Source of the DNA: Peptoniphilus sp. | GTDB lineage: Bacteria; Bacillota; Clostridia; Tissierellales; Peptoniphilaceae | Direction: 5' to 3' | Length of the DNA: 64,000 nt | Assembly: GCA_029983555.1 (NCBI GenBank) | Contig: JASBZH010000001.1 | Coordinates: 38,289-102,288 of the forward strand | In this document: positions 48,502 through 55,597 of the stretch, piece by piece | How positions within the stretch are numbered: position 1 is the stretch's first letter | Layout: each line of letters begins with the position of its first letter | Position numbers and translations under genes: made by a program | Notes under the pieces: model-generated | Databases searched by the model: none | The model's input: the letters and a program-made list of their open reading frames with translations, nothing else | Told to the model about the DNA's origin: nothing

Positions 48502-48835
48502 TAATATAATTAAAATATATTTTCTGTAAATATTGCAATTAGCGGATTTGAAAAGGATTCTATATTGTGGAATATGATTTTTAAATATAACATTATTTCA
48601 TTTTATTAATATGTTGAAAAATTTGACTTGTGAAAGAATATATAAATTTTCTTTTTCTTATAATTTATATATTCTATTGTTATTAAAATATAGACTCTGT
48701 AAATACTTAATTTAAATATTTTAAATTATAAATAAATTTCTTAAAATATTTTTTACTTCAAATTAATAAAGAATTTCTATCTCTTAAAATAATATTTATA
48801 AGTTTTAAAAATAGAAAACAGGTTGGCGTAATTTG
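48502..48835. other. gene-free, very AT-rich stretch next to the prophage
   Basis: No credible gene. It holds mostly A and T runs, a 13-bp inverted repeat (48636-48674), and two copies of CTGTAAATA (near 48533 and 48691). It separates the nifJ promoter from the prophage end and probably contains or borders the attachment site; the core cannot be named without the other prophage end. Confidence 0.6.
48636..48674. repeat. 13-bp AT-rich inverted repeat
   Basis: GAATATATAAATT (48636-48648) and AATTTATATATTC (48662-48674) are exact inverse complements separated by 13 nt of pyrimidine-rich sequence. There is no T tail for either strand, so it is not a convincing terminator. Confidence 0.6.
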
Positions 48836-48841
48836 TGCAAT

Positions 48842-48872
48842 AAAAAAAGTGTATCTTAAATAAGATACACTT
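48842..48872 (-). terminator. rho-independent terminator at the prophage end
   Basis: Minus strand: AAGTGTATCTT pairs perfectly with AAGATACACTT (11 bp) around a 4-nt loop, followed by a run of seven T. It would stop late phage transcription before nifJ. Confidence 0.85.
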
Positions 48873-48943
48873 ATCTGGTGCTAAAGATACCAACCAATCA
48901 ATATACAAACAAAAAATAATAACACTTAAAGTTGCATAAGAAT

Positions 48944-48973
48944 AGCCCCGCATCAAGCAGGGCTTATTTTTTT
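48944..48973 (+). terminator. plus-strand terminator-like hairpin
   Basis: AGCCCCGC pairs with GCAGGGCT (one mismatch) around ATCAA, followed by TATTTTTTT. It faces the plus strand, although no plus-strand gene is nearby; the stem is also closed on the minus strand with a wobble pair. Confidence 0.6.
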
Positions 48974-48981
48974 ATTGCAAT

Positions 48982-49011
48982 AAAAAAAGGCCCAGAGATT
49001 TCTCTCTGAGC
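48982..49011 (-). terminator. rho-independent terminator of the phage late operon
   Basis: Minus strand: GCTCAGAGA pairs with TCTCTGGGC (9 bp with one wobble) around a GAAA tetraloop, followed by a T7 tract. It lies about 70 nt after the last phage gene. Confidence 0.85.
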
Positions 49012-49083
49012 TCAATTGCATTAGAAATGTTATAAATTATTTTAAATCTACTATTTATTAAAAAGTTACATACATACTAATTT

Positions 49084-49323
49084 TTAATCTTCTTTATAAT
49101 CTTCCGTATTAATTACATTTGTGATATCTGTAGGCTTAGAATCTGCAATGCCTTCTGAAAGCATATAGATGCATAAGCCACCAATGGCACTAATAAGCGC
49201 TACAATTCTTTCAGTCGTTTCTGGACCTGCACTTGTAAAAGCAACCAAAGATATAATCACAGCACTTACGCAAGCCCAAAATTTTCTACTACCTAACTTT
49301 CTTAGTAAAACTTCTTTTTTCAT
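49084..49323 (-). CDS. small phage membrane protein, holin-like
   Basis: 79 residues: a basic start with RKLGSRKFWACVSA, two closely spaced hydrophobic segments (about 15-30 and 38-55), and a polar acidic tail. The size, layout and place after the endolysin genes fit a second holin or holin-like protein; I infer this from context. AAGGAG ribosome site. Confidence 0.65.
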   Translation of the reverse strand: MKKEVLLRKLGSRKFWACVSAVIISLVAFTSAGPETTERIVALISAIGGLCIYMLSEGIADSKPTDITNVINTEDYKED

Positions 49324-49335
49324 AATATTCTCCTT

Positions 49336-49968
49336 TCAAATTACATTAATGATTGTATTTAATTTTCTTCCTTGGTCTTTTATTATTTTCCCATTTGCCA
49401 CCATAGCAGTAGATCCACCACCATCAAGGTTTATTGCACTTACTAAACTAAATTCTTTTAGCAAATCATTTCTTGCATCTGTAAGTGTTCGATTTTCTTT
49501 TGTTATTAACAATAAGATACTGTTATCCTTTGTATAAGCCATCATAGTATGCGGAGCAAATCTTGATATATCTGGCAATGTTTTTTCTAATTTCAAATTA
49601 TAATCAGGATATAAAGCATTACCGCCTATAGCCCATTTGATTTTACCAAGTTTATTAATTTCAGCAATATTATTAAATCTATCCATGATTACACGACCAT
49701 CTGTAAAACAAACCATAGTGCCTTTTTTTAGTCCTCTGTAACTATTAGTATGAGCATTAGGACCAAGTGGTATATTATCTTGAATTGCAATTTGCCATAT
49801 ACTTTGTTTACTCTCTGATCTACGTGTATCAAAAAAAGTACCATTTATAGCAAACGTACGATTTAATTGACTCATCTTCCTACCCGCAACAAATCCAATA
49901 TTTATATTTTGTGGACTTGTCTCTATTACATGAAAATTACCTTTTTGGTAATATCTAGTTTTAGTTAG
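49336..49968 (-). CDS. phosphodiester glycosidase (NAGPA) domain, probably read by -1 frameshift from the amidase
   Basis: The frame is open from 49968 to the stop at 49336 (210 codons). An ATG at 49875 would give 179 residues but starts inside the domain and has no properly spaced ribosome site. The sequence matches the NAGPA fold: AINGTFFD near the start, FTDGRV, the central WAIGGNALY, and the signature INLDGGGSTAMVANG near the end. Homologues release sugars from phosphodiester links, such as in the mammalian uncovering enzyme. In a lysis cassette a cell-wall polymer target is plausible. The codons before the ATG also look like the domain, so a fusion to the amidase is likely. Confidence 0.75.
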   Translation of the reverse strand, partial: LTKTRYYQKGNFHVIETSPQNINIGFVAGRKMSQLNRTFAINGTFFDTRRSESKQSIWQIAIQDNIPLGPNAHTNSYRGLKKGTMVCFTDGRVIMDRFNNIAEINKLGKIKWAIGGNALYPDYNLKLEKTLPDISRFAPHTMMAYTKDNSILLLITKENRTLTDARNDLLKEFSLVSAINLDGGGSTAMVANGKIIKDQGRKLNTIINVI

Positions 49969-49977
49969 TTTTTTTTT
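49936..49977 (-). other. candidate -1 ribosomal frameshift site (A9 run, A_AAA_AAC heptamer)
   Basis: Minus strand: the amidase frame ends TTA AAA AAA AAC TAA. The heptamer A AAA AAC (49974-49968) is a classical slippery sequence. A -1 slip moves into the open NAGPA frame and avoids the stop. About 15 nt downstream, ATTACC and GGTAAT form a weak 6-bp hairpin (49936-49952). Confidence 0.55.
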
Positions 49978-50681
49978 AAGATTTTTGCAGCTACAACTGC
50001 AAGTTCGGCTCTTGTAACTTTTTCATCTGGTTTAAAATCACCATCATCATAACCCGTCATTATACCTTGCTCTTTTACTTCTTCTATATATTTTTCAGCC
50101 CAATGTCCTTTATAATCAAATTTTTTATTTTCCATTTTCTCAACTCCATAATATTTTGCAATTGCATTAGCTAAATTGTTAGCTACCAACTCTAAATTAT
50201 CCAAATATTTTTTAAGTTCATTAAAATTATCATGAAAACAGAATTCTATAATCATTCCATTTTTAGCATAATTATTTCTAAGCACTCCATAATAATTTCC
50301 ACCACTAGAATTTTTTCTATACTTTACACCACGGTTAGGTATATTTATTGTTGTTGATACAGCATTGCAGATGACTACTCCAAGCTTTTTGTTGCTATAC
50401 TTTGGATTTACATCATCCCAAACTTCTACTCCACTTCCGCCACCAGCATTAGTATGCAGTGATAGCATTAAGTCATATCCTTTACCTTTTTGACCTCGAC
50501 TAGCAAGTGATGGATTATCTGTAATTACTTGCCTAGTTGTACCTACTTCAAAGCCTTTTTTCTCTAAAGCTTTTTTAAAAATTAAGTACATCCTAAAAGT
50601 ATTATCTCCTTCATTACCTATTTTAGAACCACGATTAAATTTTGCACCTGCCCCATGTCCAGGATCTAATAAAATTCTCAT
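49965..50681 (-). CDS. phage endolysin: N-acetylmuramoyl-L-alanine amidase with SLH domain
   Basis: Cuts the bond between N-acetylmuramic acid and L-alanine in peptidoglycan. 238 residues. The Amidase_3 domain occupies about 1-175: LLDPGHGAG (4-12, with the zinc His), SLHTNAGGG (about 74-82), and IIEFCFHDN with the catalytic Glu (about 144-152). One S-layer-homology repeat follows (about 187-236, with GHWAEKYIEEVKEQGIMTGY and KVTRAEL), which could bind wall polymers. It ends on an A-rich slippery stretch. Start ATG 50681 follows the holin by 2 nt. Confidence 0.93.
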   Translation of the reverse strand: MRILLDPGHGAGAKFNRGSKIGNEGDNTFRMYLIFKKALEKKGFEVGTTRQVITDNPSLASRGQKGKGYDLMLSLHTNAGGGSGVEVWDDVNPKYSNKKLGVVICNAVSTTINIPNRGVKYRKNSSGGNYYGVLRNNYAKNGMIIEFCFHDNFNELKKYLDNLELVANNLANAIAKYYGVEKMENKKFDYKGHWAEKYIEEVKEQGIMTGYDDGDFKPDEKVTRAELAVVAAKILKKN

Positions 50682-50683
50682 AA

Positions 50684-51088
50684 CTAATCACCTTTTTTTA
50701 AGTTCTCTAAATCTGTTTTATCTAAATTATCTTTAGTTCTTCTAAAAAATTGCCCGATTGACTTTGGTAAAGTTCCAGGTGCAATAACATCATAATTTTC
50801 AACAATCGAAATCCCATATGTTACAGTTATTGAATAAATTAAAAATACTGCTACTCCACCATAGCCTAGAATCCAAAGATACGGACAAATTAAAAACACC
50901 AGTCCAACCACGGAAAGGTGTTTTAAAATCCCTTTTAATCCTACTTTACTATCTAAATCCTTAGAAAAAGCAGCTTTAGCATATCCTGATAAAACGTCTA
51001 AAATAACTGCTAAAATAAAAATATGGTAGTGGCTAATATGAGCAATTCTACCATATGCTTCTCTTAATAAACATAAATCTATTTCCAT
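50684..51088 (-). CDS. phage holin (holin family 4, toxin secretion/phage lysis type)
   Basis: 134 residues with three membrane segments (about 20-40, 57-75 and 78-95), including the family pattern LAVILDVLSGYAKA and DSKVGLKGILKH. Holins open the membrane so that the endolysin reaches the wall. It is directly upstream of the amidase. I use ATG 51088 (AGAGGTG upstream), not the GTG three codons earlier that overlaps the ribosome site. Confidence 0.9.
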   Translation of the reverse strand: MEIDLCLLREAYGRIAHISHYHIFILAVILDVLSGYAKAAFSKDLDSKVGLKGILKHLSVVGLVFLICPYLWILGYGGVAVFLIYSITVTYGISIVENYDVIAPGTLPKSIGQFFRRTKDNLDKTDLENLKKGD

Positions 51089-51121
51089 GTTATACACCTC
51101 TTTATTTTAATATCTGGTTTT

Positions 51122-52126
51122 TTAAACACTAATATAAGAGATATCAAAAGAATGATAGGTCACGCTGAAATTTGGATCATCCTTATTACTTAAAGTAATT
51201 TTCCCAGAGTCATCTATTGATATCTTAAACCCACTATATGTTCTATATATATAATGATTAGGTCTGATTGTTATAGGTAACAATTTTATGTTGTCACGTG
51301 CATTACCTAATACCTCACCAGATACGCAAACAAAATTGCCAATTTTTACATAAGCTATAGAAATCCCATGCTCATTTTGAAATTGCAAAATTTTCCCTCT
51401 TTCAAGTTCTTTATTCCATTTTTCTTTTTCTGAATCAGTAACAAGCCTATGAGTTTCATCAGCTTCAAGTTCTGATAATTTTGTTATTTTAGTAGATAAT
51501 TTTTTAATGGCATCTTTAGTTCTTAAAGGTGTCATGTATTTAGTATCATCAGTAGCAGTTTCAGCTTCTATTTTACTTGCTTTTTCAAGTTCTTTATCCC
51601 ATTTTTCTTTTTCTTCATCTGTAACAAGTCTATGTGTTTCATCTTCTTCAGCATCTGCAAGCTTACCAGTCCACGCAATATCCTTTAAGGATATAAACCA
51701 TTTTGATAACTTACTAAAAATTATTTTTATACTATCTGTACTAAAGATATTTTCTTTTTTATTTGCTTCATTAAAAGATATTTGACTATTTTCTTCAAGT
51801 TTATCTTTATTTAATATTTCTATGTTTTCTTTAAATTTTCCGTGGTCATAATTAGTAAAGTTTCTTGCTGCTGTAGTTGCCTTTGGCCAATCTTTAGCTT
51901 TACCTTCAATACCTCTATCGACATCTAGTCCTCCGTCTTCTCGCTTTTTTTTAATTAATATAGTTTCTGCATTAGCACCATTGCCTATTACAGCAAGATT
52001 AGGCAGAGTTCCAAAAACACTACTGTCAGCTACATACATTATGTTTCCACCACTAGCAAGTGGTGATGTCAAAAAAGTATCTGGAGAGTTAGCCACTCCA
52101 TCATACATTTTATTTAAGTTCGTCAT
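51122..52126 (-). CDS. phage tail fibre/baseplate protein with repeats
   Basis: 334 residues. The N-terminal region (about 1-105) is Gly- and Asn-rich. Two copies of a module, ADEDETHRLVTDEEKEKW-like (about 160-178 and 222-240), each with THRLVTD and EKEKW, are linked by a TKYMTPLRTKDAIKKL stretch typical of tail-fibre shafts. The C-terminus is a small beta domain. It likely takes part in host recognition. The ATG has GAGGTGG and lies inside the end of the small upstream frame. Confidence 0.75.
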   Translation of the reverse strand: MTNLNKMYDGVANSPDTFLTSPLASGGNIMYVADSSVFGTLPNLAVIGNGANAETILIKKKREDGGLDVDRGIEGKAKDWPKATTAARNFTNYDHGKFKENIEILNKDKLEENSQISFNEANKKENIFSTDSIKIIFSKLSKWFISLKDIAWTGKLADAEEDETHRLVTDEEKEKWDKELEKASKIEAETATDDTKYMTPLRTKDAIKKLSTKITKLSELEADETHRLVTDSEKEKWNKELERGKILQFQNEHGISIAYVKIGNFVCVSGEVLGNARDNIKLLPITIRPNHYIYRTYSGFKISIDDSGKITLSNKDDPNFSVTYHSFDISYISV

Positions 52127-52283
52127 TTTCCACCTCTTTTTTTAAGTCTACAAATCTATGCTTACCGATTTTTATTTCGTGACAATGTACATAATTTTCA
52201 TCTGGAGCATAAAAAGTGTTATATGAGTGTTTTGGCACTACTATTTCATGGAAGTGATTCGTTTTAGTATTAATAATCTCCAC
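52110..52283 (-). CDS. small His-rich phage protein, overlapping the end of the tail-tip gene
   Basis: A 57-codon frame that begins at GTG 52283, inside the last codons of the tail-tip gene, and ends at 52110, just inside the fibre gene. The protein has HFHEI and HCHEI motifs and ends in acidic and Lys residues. The GGGG ribosome-like run lies unusually close to the GTG, so the start is uncertain; a +1 read-through of the tail-tip gene is also possible. Without it, a 143-nt gap would be empty in an otherwise gapless phage operon. Confidence 0.55.
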   Translation of the reverse strand: MEIINTKTNHFHEIVVPKHSYNTFYAPDENYVHCHEIKIGKHRFVDLKKEVENDELK

Positions 52284-54111
52284 CCCCTCTGGAATTTGTA
52301 AATAATTGTATAAAAATACTTGCGTTAATTCTTGTTAAACCGTCTGGCACTATTTCTACTTCATGCCATGTTCCTCTTTGTATTCTTCCATCTTCATCTT
52401 TTGAAAGGTAAGGTATTATATTAATCTCACTTCCATAGTTATATACCGCTTCTCCATCTACTGTTAAATAACATCGTCTCGCCTTTGGTCCTTCATAAAT
52501 TCCGTGTTTTTGTTCGTGAGTATGTCCAGGAATAGTAACATAATGACTATGGTCTGGAATTTGCAAAGAAAAGCTGTGAGTGTGAGCCTCCACGCTAAAA
52601 CTATGAGTGTGAGGTTCTATATCAAACCTATGCTCGTGTCTGTTTACTTGGTAAAATTCCACCCACTTAGACCAGTCCACACCTGCACTTGATCTTAAGT
52701 AGACTTTTACATTTCCTCCCTCGACATCAGCTGCGCCGTGAGTTGTGCTATAAGAGCCACCGCCAGATGATGTGGATCCATAGTCCCCACCACCAGATGA
52801 TGTAGAGTCTGACTGATAACTTCCACCACCAGATGACGTTGATGTAGTCTTAGTTTCTTTATACTCCAGTCCCACACTATAAGACCTAAAAGGCTCTATG
52901 GTGTAGTTAAGTATCAGCTTATTTATCCTAGCCATCTCTTGTGGTATATAAAACTTAAGTTTTAAAGGGTGACCCCTGTCAGCGTTATCTGCATATACTA
53001 TTTGTTGTAAGTTAGTTGCTCCTTGTGCGTAGGTATCGTTGATTCTTGACCTTTCCATTAAATCTGAAATAGATCCCGTAATATCTTGAGACTTATTAGC
53101 TATTTCAAGGTTTATATCAAAAGGATTGCCTCTTATATCAGGTTTAGATACTGAAACTATTGGAACTTTAATGTTTATCTCATCTTCAATGTCTCTAATT
53201 AAAATATAATCTCCTGGTCTAAATTTAGGATACTTTTTAGGCTGACTTATAGATAAGTCAACGGCTTTTATTTTATAAGATACATAAGGTTCTGATAAAT
53301 CATTTAACACCATTTGAGCGTATTCTTTAAGAGTTTCAGGACTTTCAAAACGTCTGTCAACTAATATAGTTGATTTTAGTCCATACTTAGACACATTTTT
53401 TTCTAAGTAATCTTTTCCACTATTTACGCTTTTAATATCAAGTTGATTGTCCCCTTCTCCATAACCAAGCGGATAAACCCTCGTAACTAAATTAGTTGGA
53501 TCTACAGTCTTTTCGATATTCTGCATATTTTTCTTATACTGTATATCTGCTTTATACTTTTCATCTAACCTCTTTAAAGATAACCCCCAAGGATAAGAAG
53601 TTGTATCAAATTCCCATTTATATTTGTCCACAAAAGGCTTTGGAATAGAAAATAATGCTGCTAAAAGATTTTCATTCTCCCACTTATATTCAAATTGCCT
53701 CCTAAAATCACATTCTATTAGTTGCCATCTTTTTACTGCTTGTCTATCCAAAACATATCTAATGACTCTATCTGTATATATCCCGACATTTCCTATTTGA
53801 TGATATTTAAACATTACATCATCAAGTAATGTCGCTAATACATGTTCACACTCATACTCTATATAAGGTGTTTCTTCACGAGTTAGGACATTGGGTAAAA
53901 TTCTAAAAAGTTCAACTCTGTAATCTCCATCAAAGAGTTCAACAAAATTAAAAATCTCACAATATTTAGTCTTTTTGTCATCTCTAGGCAACTTAAATTT
54001 GCAAGTCCAAAGTTCATTGAGTTTTAAGTCATAACTTATGTCAAAGGCATTTTCAAGTCTTGCTAACTCTTTCATATTTTGATTATAAATTTTAATATTA
54101 TATTTCTTCAT
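52270..54111 (-). CDS. phage tail-tip protein (tail endopeptidase/spike type) with HxH motifs
   Basis: About 613 residues. The first 360 match prophage minor structural/tail-associated lysin N-domains (base-plate hub): ENAFDISYDLKLNELWTCKF, then DYILIRDIEDEINIKVPIVSVSKP. The C-terminal part has a Ser-Gly-Gly-Gly-rich linker (DNA 52745-52860) and then five His-x-His motifs at nearly constant spacing (DNA 52516-52638). No catalytic lytic domain is visible. I use ATG 54111, which overlaps the stop of the preceding gene; an ATG at 54132 in the same frame lies within that gene. Confidence 0.85.
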   Translation of the reverse strand: MKKYNIKIYNQNMKELARLENAFDISYDLKLNELWTCKFKLPRDDKKTKYCEIFNFVELFDGDYRVELFRILPNVLTREETPYIEYECEHVLATLLDDVMFKYHQIGNVGIYTDRVIRYVLDRQAVKRWQLIECDFRRQFEYKWENENLLAALFSIPKPFVDKYKWEFDTTSYPWGLSLKRLDEKYKADIQYKKNMQNIEKTVDPTNLVTRVYPLGYGEGDNQLDIKSVNSGKDYLEKNVSKYGLKSTILVDRRFESPETLKEYAQMVLNDLSEPYVSYKIKAVDLSISQPKKYPKFRPGDYILIRDIEDEINIKVPIVSVSKPDIRGNPFDINLEIANKSQDITGSISDLMERSRINDTYAQGATNLQQIVYADNADRGHPLKLKFYIPQEMARINKLILNYTIEPFRSYSVGLEYKETKTTSTSSGGGSYQSDSTSSGGGDYGSTSSGGGSYSTTHGAADVEGGNVKVYLRSSAGVDWSKWVEFYQVNRHEHRFDIEPHTHSFSVEAHTHSFSLQIPDHSHYVTIPGHTHEQKHGIYEGPKARRCYLTVDGEAVYNYGSEINIIPYLSKDEDGRIQRGTWHEVEIVPDGLTRINASIFIQLFTNSRGGGDY

Positions 54112-54638
54112 TATAACCACTTGTCTTTCCAATAAGTGTCAATTTGTACCCCATTTGCTCCAATTGCTTCAATTTCAATATCATTATCGCCAATTAAAAA
54201 GTCAAAGAAATCTCCGTCTGTGCTCATTAAATGCATTGCATTTTCTCCATTGACAGTAACTGTCAGATTACACATGTCAATTTCTACTTCTTGACCTGGT
54301 TTTAAGACAAGACCTTTAATTTCTACATAGTCCTCTCCTAAAAGAGATCCAACACCAAAAGCATCTATAGACATGTCTCCAGTAGATTCACTTGCATACA
54401 TTAGGTTAGTTGAGAGCGCTCTGGAGTTTATCTCCATATCTGCATTGGACTTAACTCCCATTATCTTTATATAAAAATTAGCTTTAGCATCAAGTTCAAT
54501 AGATACTTCTGCTTCAGAAATATATTTATCTACTAGAAATTTTGATATATTAGATTCTAAAACTAAATCGCTATTTCCGTTAACCGATGCAATTTCTGAG
54601 TTTTTAACATTAAATTTACCGACATTAAATTTTGTCAT
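54111..54638 (-). CDS. distal-tail-related phage protein (C-terminal part)
   Basis: 175 residues. The second half (about 100-175) resembles the galectin-like C-terminal domain of distal tail proteins: VEIDMCNLTVTVNG, a GDFFDFLIGDNDIEIEA turn, and a YWKDKWL end. The first half is Asn- and Ser-rich and unrecognised. The 181-residue distal-tail gene upstream ends where this part would normally begin, so the two may be parts of one former gene split by the gene between them. Confidence 0.6.
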   Translation of the reverse strand: MTKFNVGKFNVKNSEIASVNGNSDLVLESNISKFLVDKYISEAEVSIELDAKANFYIKIMGVKSNADMEINSRALSTNLMYASESTGDMSIDAFGVGSLLGEDYVEIKGLVLKPGQEVEIDMCNLTVTVNGENAMHLMSTDGDFFDFLIGDNDIEIEAIGANGVQIDTYWKDKWL

Positions 54639-54651
54639 AGTAAATCACACC

Positions 54652-55050
54652 TTATGCCATAGTGACTGTTAAATTACCACTATCTAAAATAAATTTATTA
54701 CCCTCAACAATTTGCGTTGGTTTATTAAATGCACCATGAACTAAAAGGTTTCCGCCTTCTCTGGCATCTCTTATACCAAAGTAAGCAACTTCTCCCCATT
54801 CAGCATTAGCTGTTGGGAATTCAATTCTTGTAGCATTGCCTATAACCGCCTTGTCTGACTGTTGAGTAGGTGCTGTAAACGAAATTTGTTGTCTTACATA
54901 TCCTCCACCAACTACCTCGGCACCTGTGTCAGCATCTGTTGGGTTGGTTTTATATAAAGCTAAATATAAATTAGTTGGCTGTGTTACTTGTTGATTTCTT
55001 AAAAAATAATTTAATATCATATCTTCAAGATAATTACTTGCTTTTGCCAT
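54652..55050 (-). CDS. phage tail fibre-like structural protein
   Basis: 132 residues: a helical start (NYLEDMILNYFLRNQQ, about 6-21) and a beta-rich rest with LYLALYKTNPTDADTGAEV and EVAYFGIRDA, as in small tail-fibre proteins of actinophage and Clostridia phages. It ends LTVTMA. It lies between two distal-tail-like genes, 2 nt from one and 13 nt from the other. Confidence 0.7.
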   Translation of the reverse strand: MAKASNYLEDMILNYFLRNQQVTQPTNLYLALYKTNPTDADTGAEVVGGGYVRQQISFTAPTQQSDKAVIGNATRIEFPTANAEWGEVAYFGIRDAREGGNLLVHGAFNKPTQIVEGNKFILDSGNLTVTMA

Positions 55051-55051
55051 C

Positions 55052-55597
55052 TTAAATCACTACCTTTCTTGTAATTCTTATATTTGTTATGTCACTTGTT
55101 CCAGTATTTTTTATAATAAAAGTTCCACAAGTCTTTACATTACCTAGATTAGGTACAGTGACACTCGTGATTCTTTTGCCGTCTTTTAAAATTCTATTTA
55201 AATCTTTTGATACTGCAAAAGACTGACATTCAAATTCAATATCTAGTGTTCCTCTTGGCTGCAACATTAGTTGTTCAATCCCTACAGCACTATAAACACT
55301 AGCTTCATAAGCTTTATCAGGCTCATCGTCAAAAATTAAGAGACCACTGCCAGATAACCATCCAGCAAGGTCTCTAATTTTAAGTCTAAGATCTTCAAAT
55401 TTTGATATATACATAACTCCAATAGTTCCTTTTATATATCTTTTTTCATATTCTGTAGATTCCAGTTCCAATGTTCCAGATTTACCAAGTATTGTAAATT
55501 CTTTCTTTCGCCTTTCGGGAATTACAGTTCTATCTACAGACTTAAACCCGATATTAAATTCACTGCTATGTTTGCCTTTAAAAGTAAATCCTATCAT
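55052..55597 (-). CDS. distal tail protein (Dit family), N-terminal part
   Basis: 181 residues. The N-terminal ring-domain region matches the siphovirus distal tail family: FTFKGKHSSEFNIG, VPERRKKEFTILGKSGTLE-type text, and LRDLAGWLSGSGLLIFDDEPD (split over about 73-94). The chain ends after FIIKNTGTSDITNIRI, about 70 residues shorter than usual. Its ATG overlaps the tape-measure stop by 4 nt. Confidence 0.85.
   Translation of the reverse strand: MIGFTFKGKHSSEFNIGFKSVDRTVIPERRKKEFTILGKSGTLELESTEYEKRYIKGTIGVMYISKFEDLRLKIRDLAGWLSGSGLLIFDDEPDKAYEASVYSAVGIEQLMLQPRGTLDIEFECQSFAVSKDLNRILKDGKRITSVTVPNLGNVKTCGTFIIKNTGTSDITNIRITRKVVI

Larger units (their letters stand above)
48836..48989. repeat. two copies of a 14-nt direct repeat
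   Basis: TGCAATAAAAAAAG occurs at 48836-48849 and 48976-48989, each time ahead of a hairpin that acts on the minus strand. It may simply reflect two similar terminators, or flank a small inserted segment. Confidence 0.5.

Noticed and set aside
48611..48715. Short plus-strand frame of about 34 codons in the AT-rich junction
   Set aside because: No ribosome site, composition equal to the surrounding AT-rich DNA, and it runs through the inverted repeat.
48850..48900. Remnant of a tRNA 3' end as attachment site (the ATACCA-like end near 48890)
   Set aside because: No cloverleaf arms can be formed around it; the resemblance is only a few bases.
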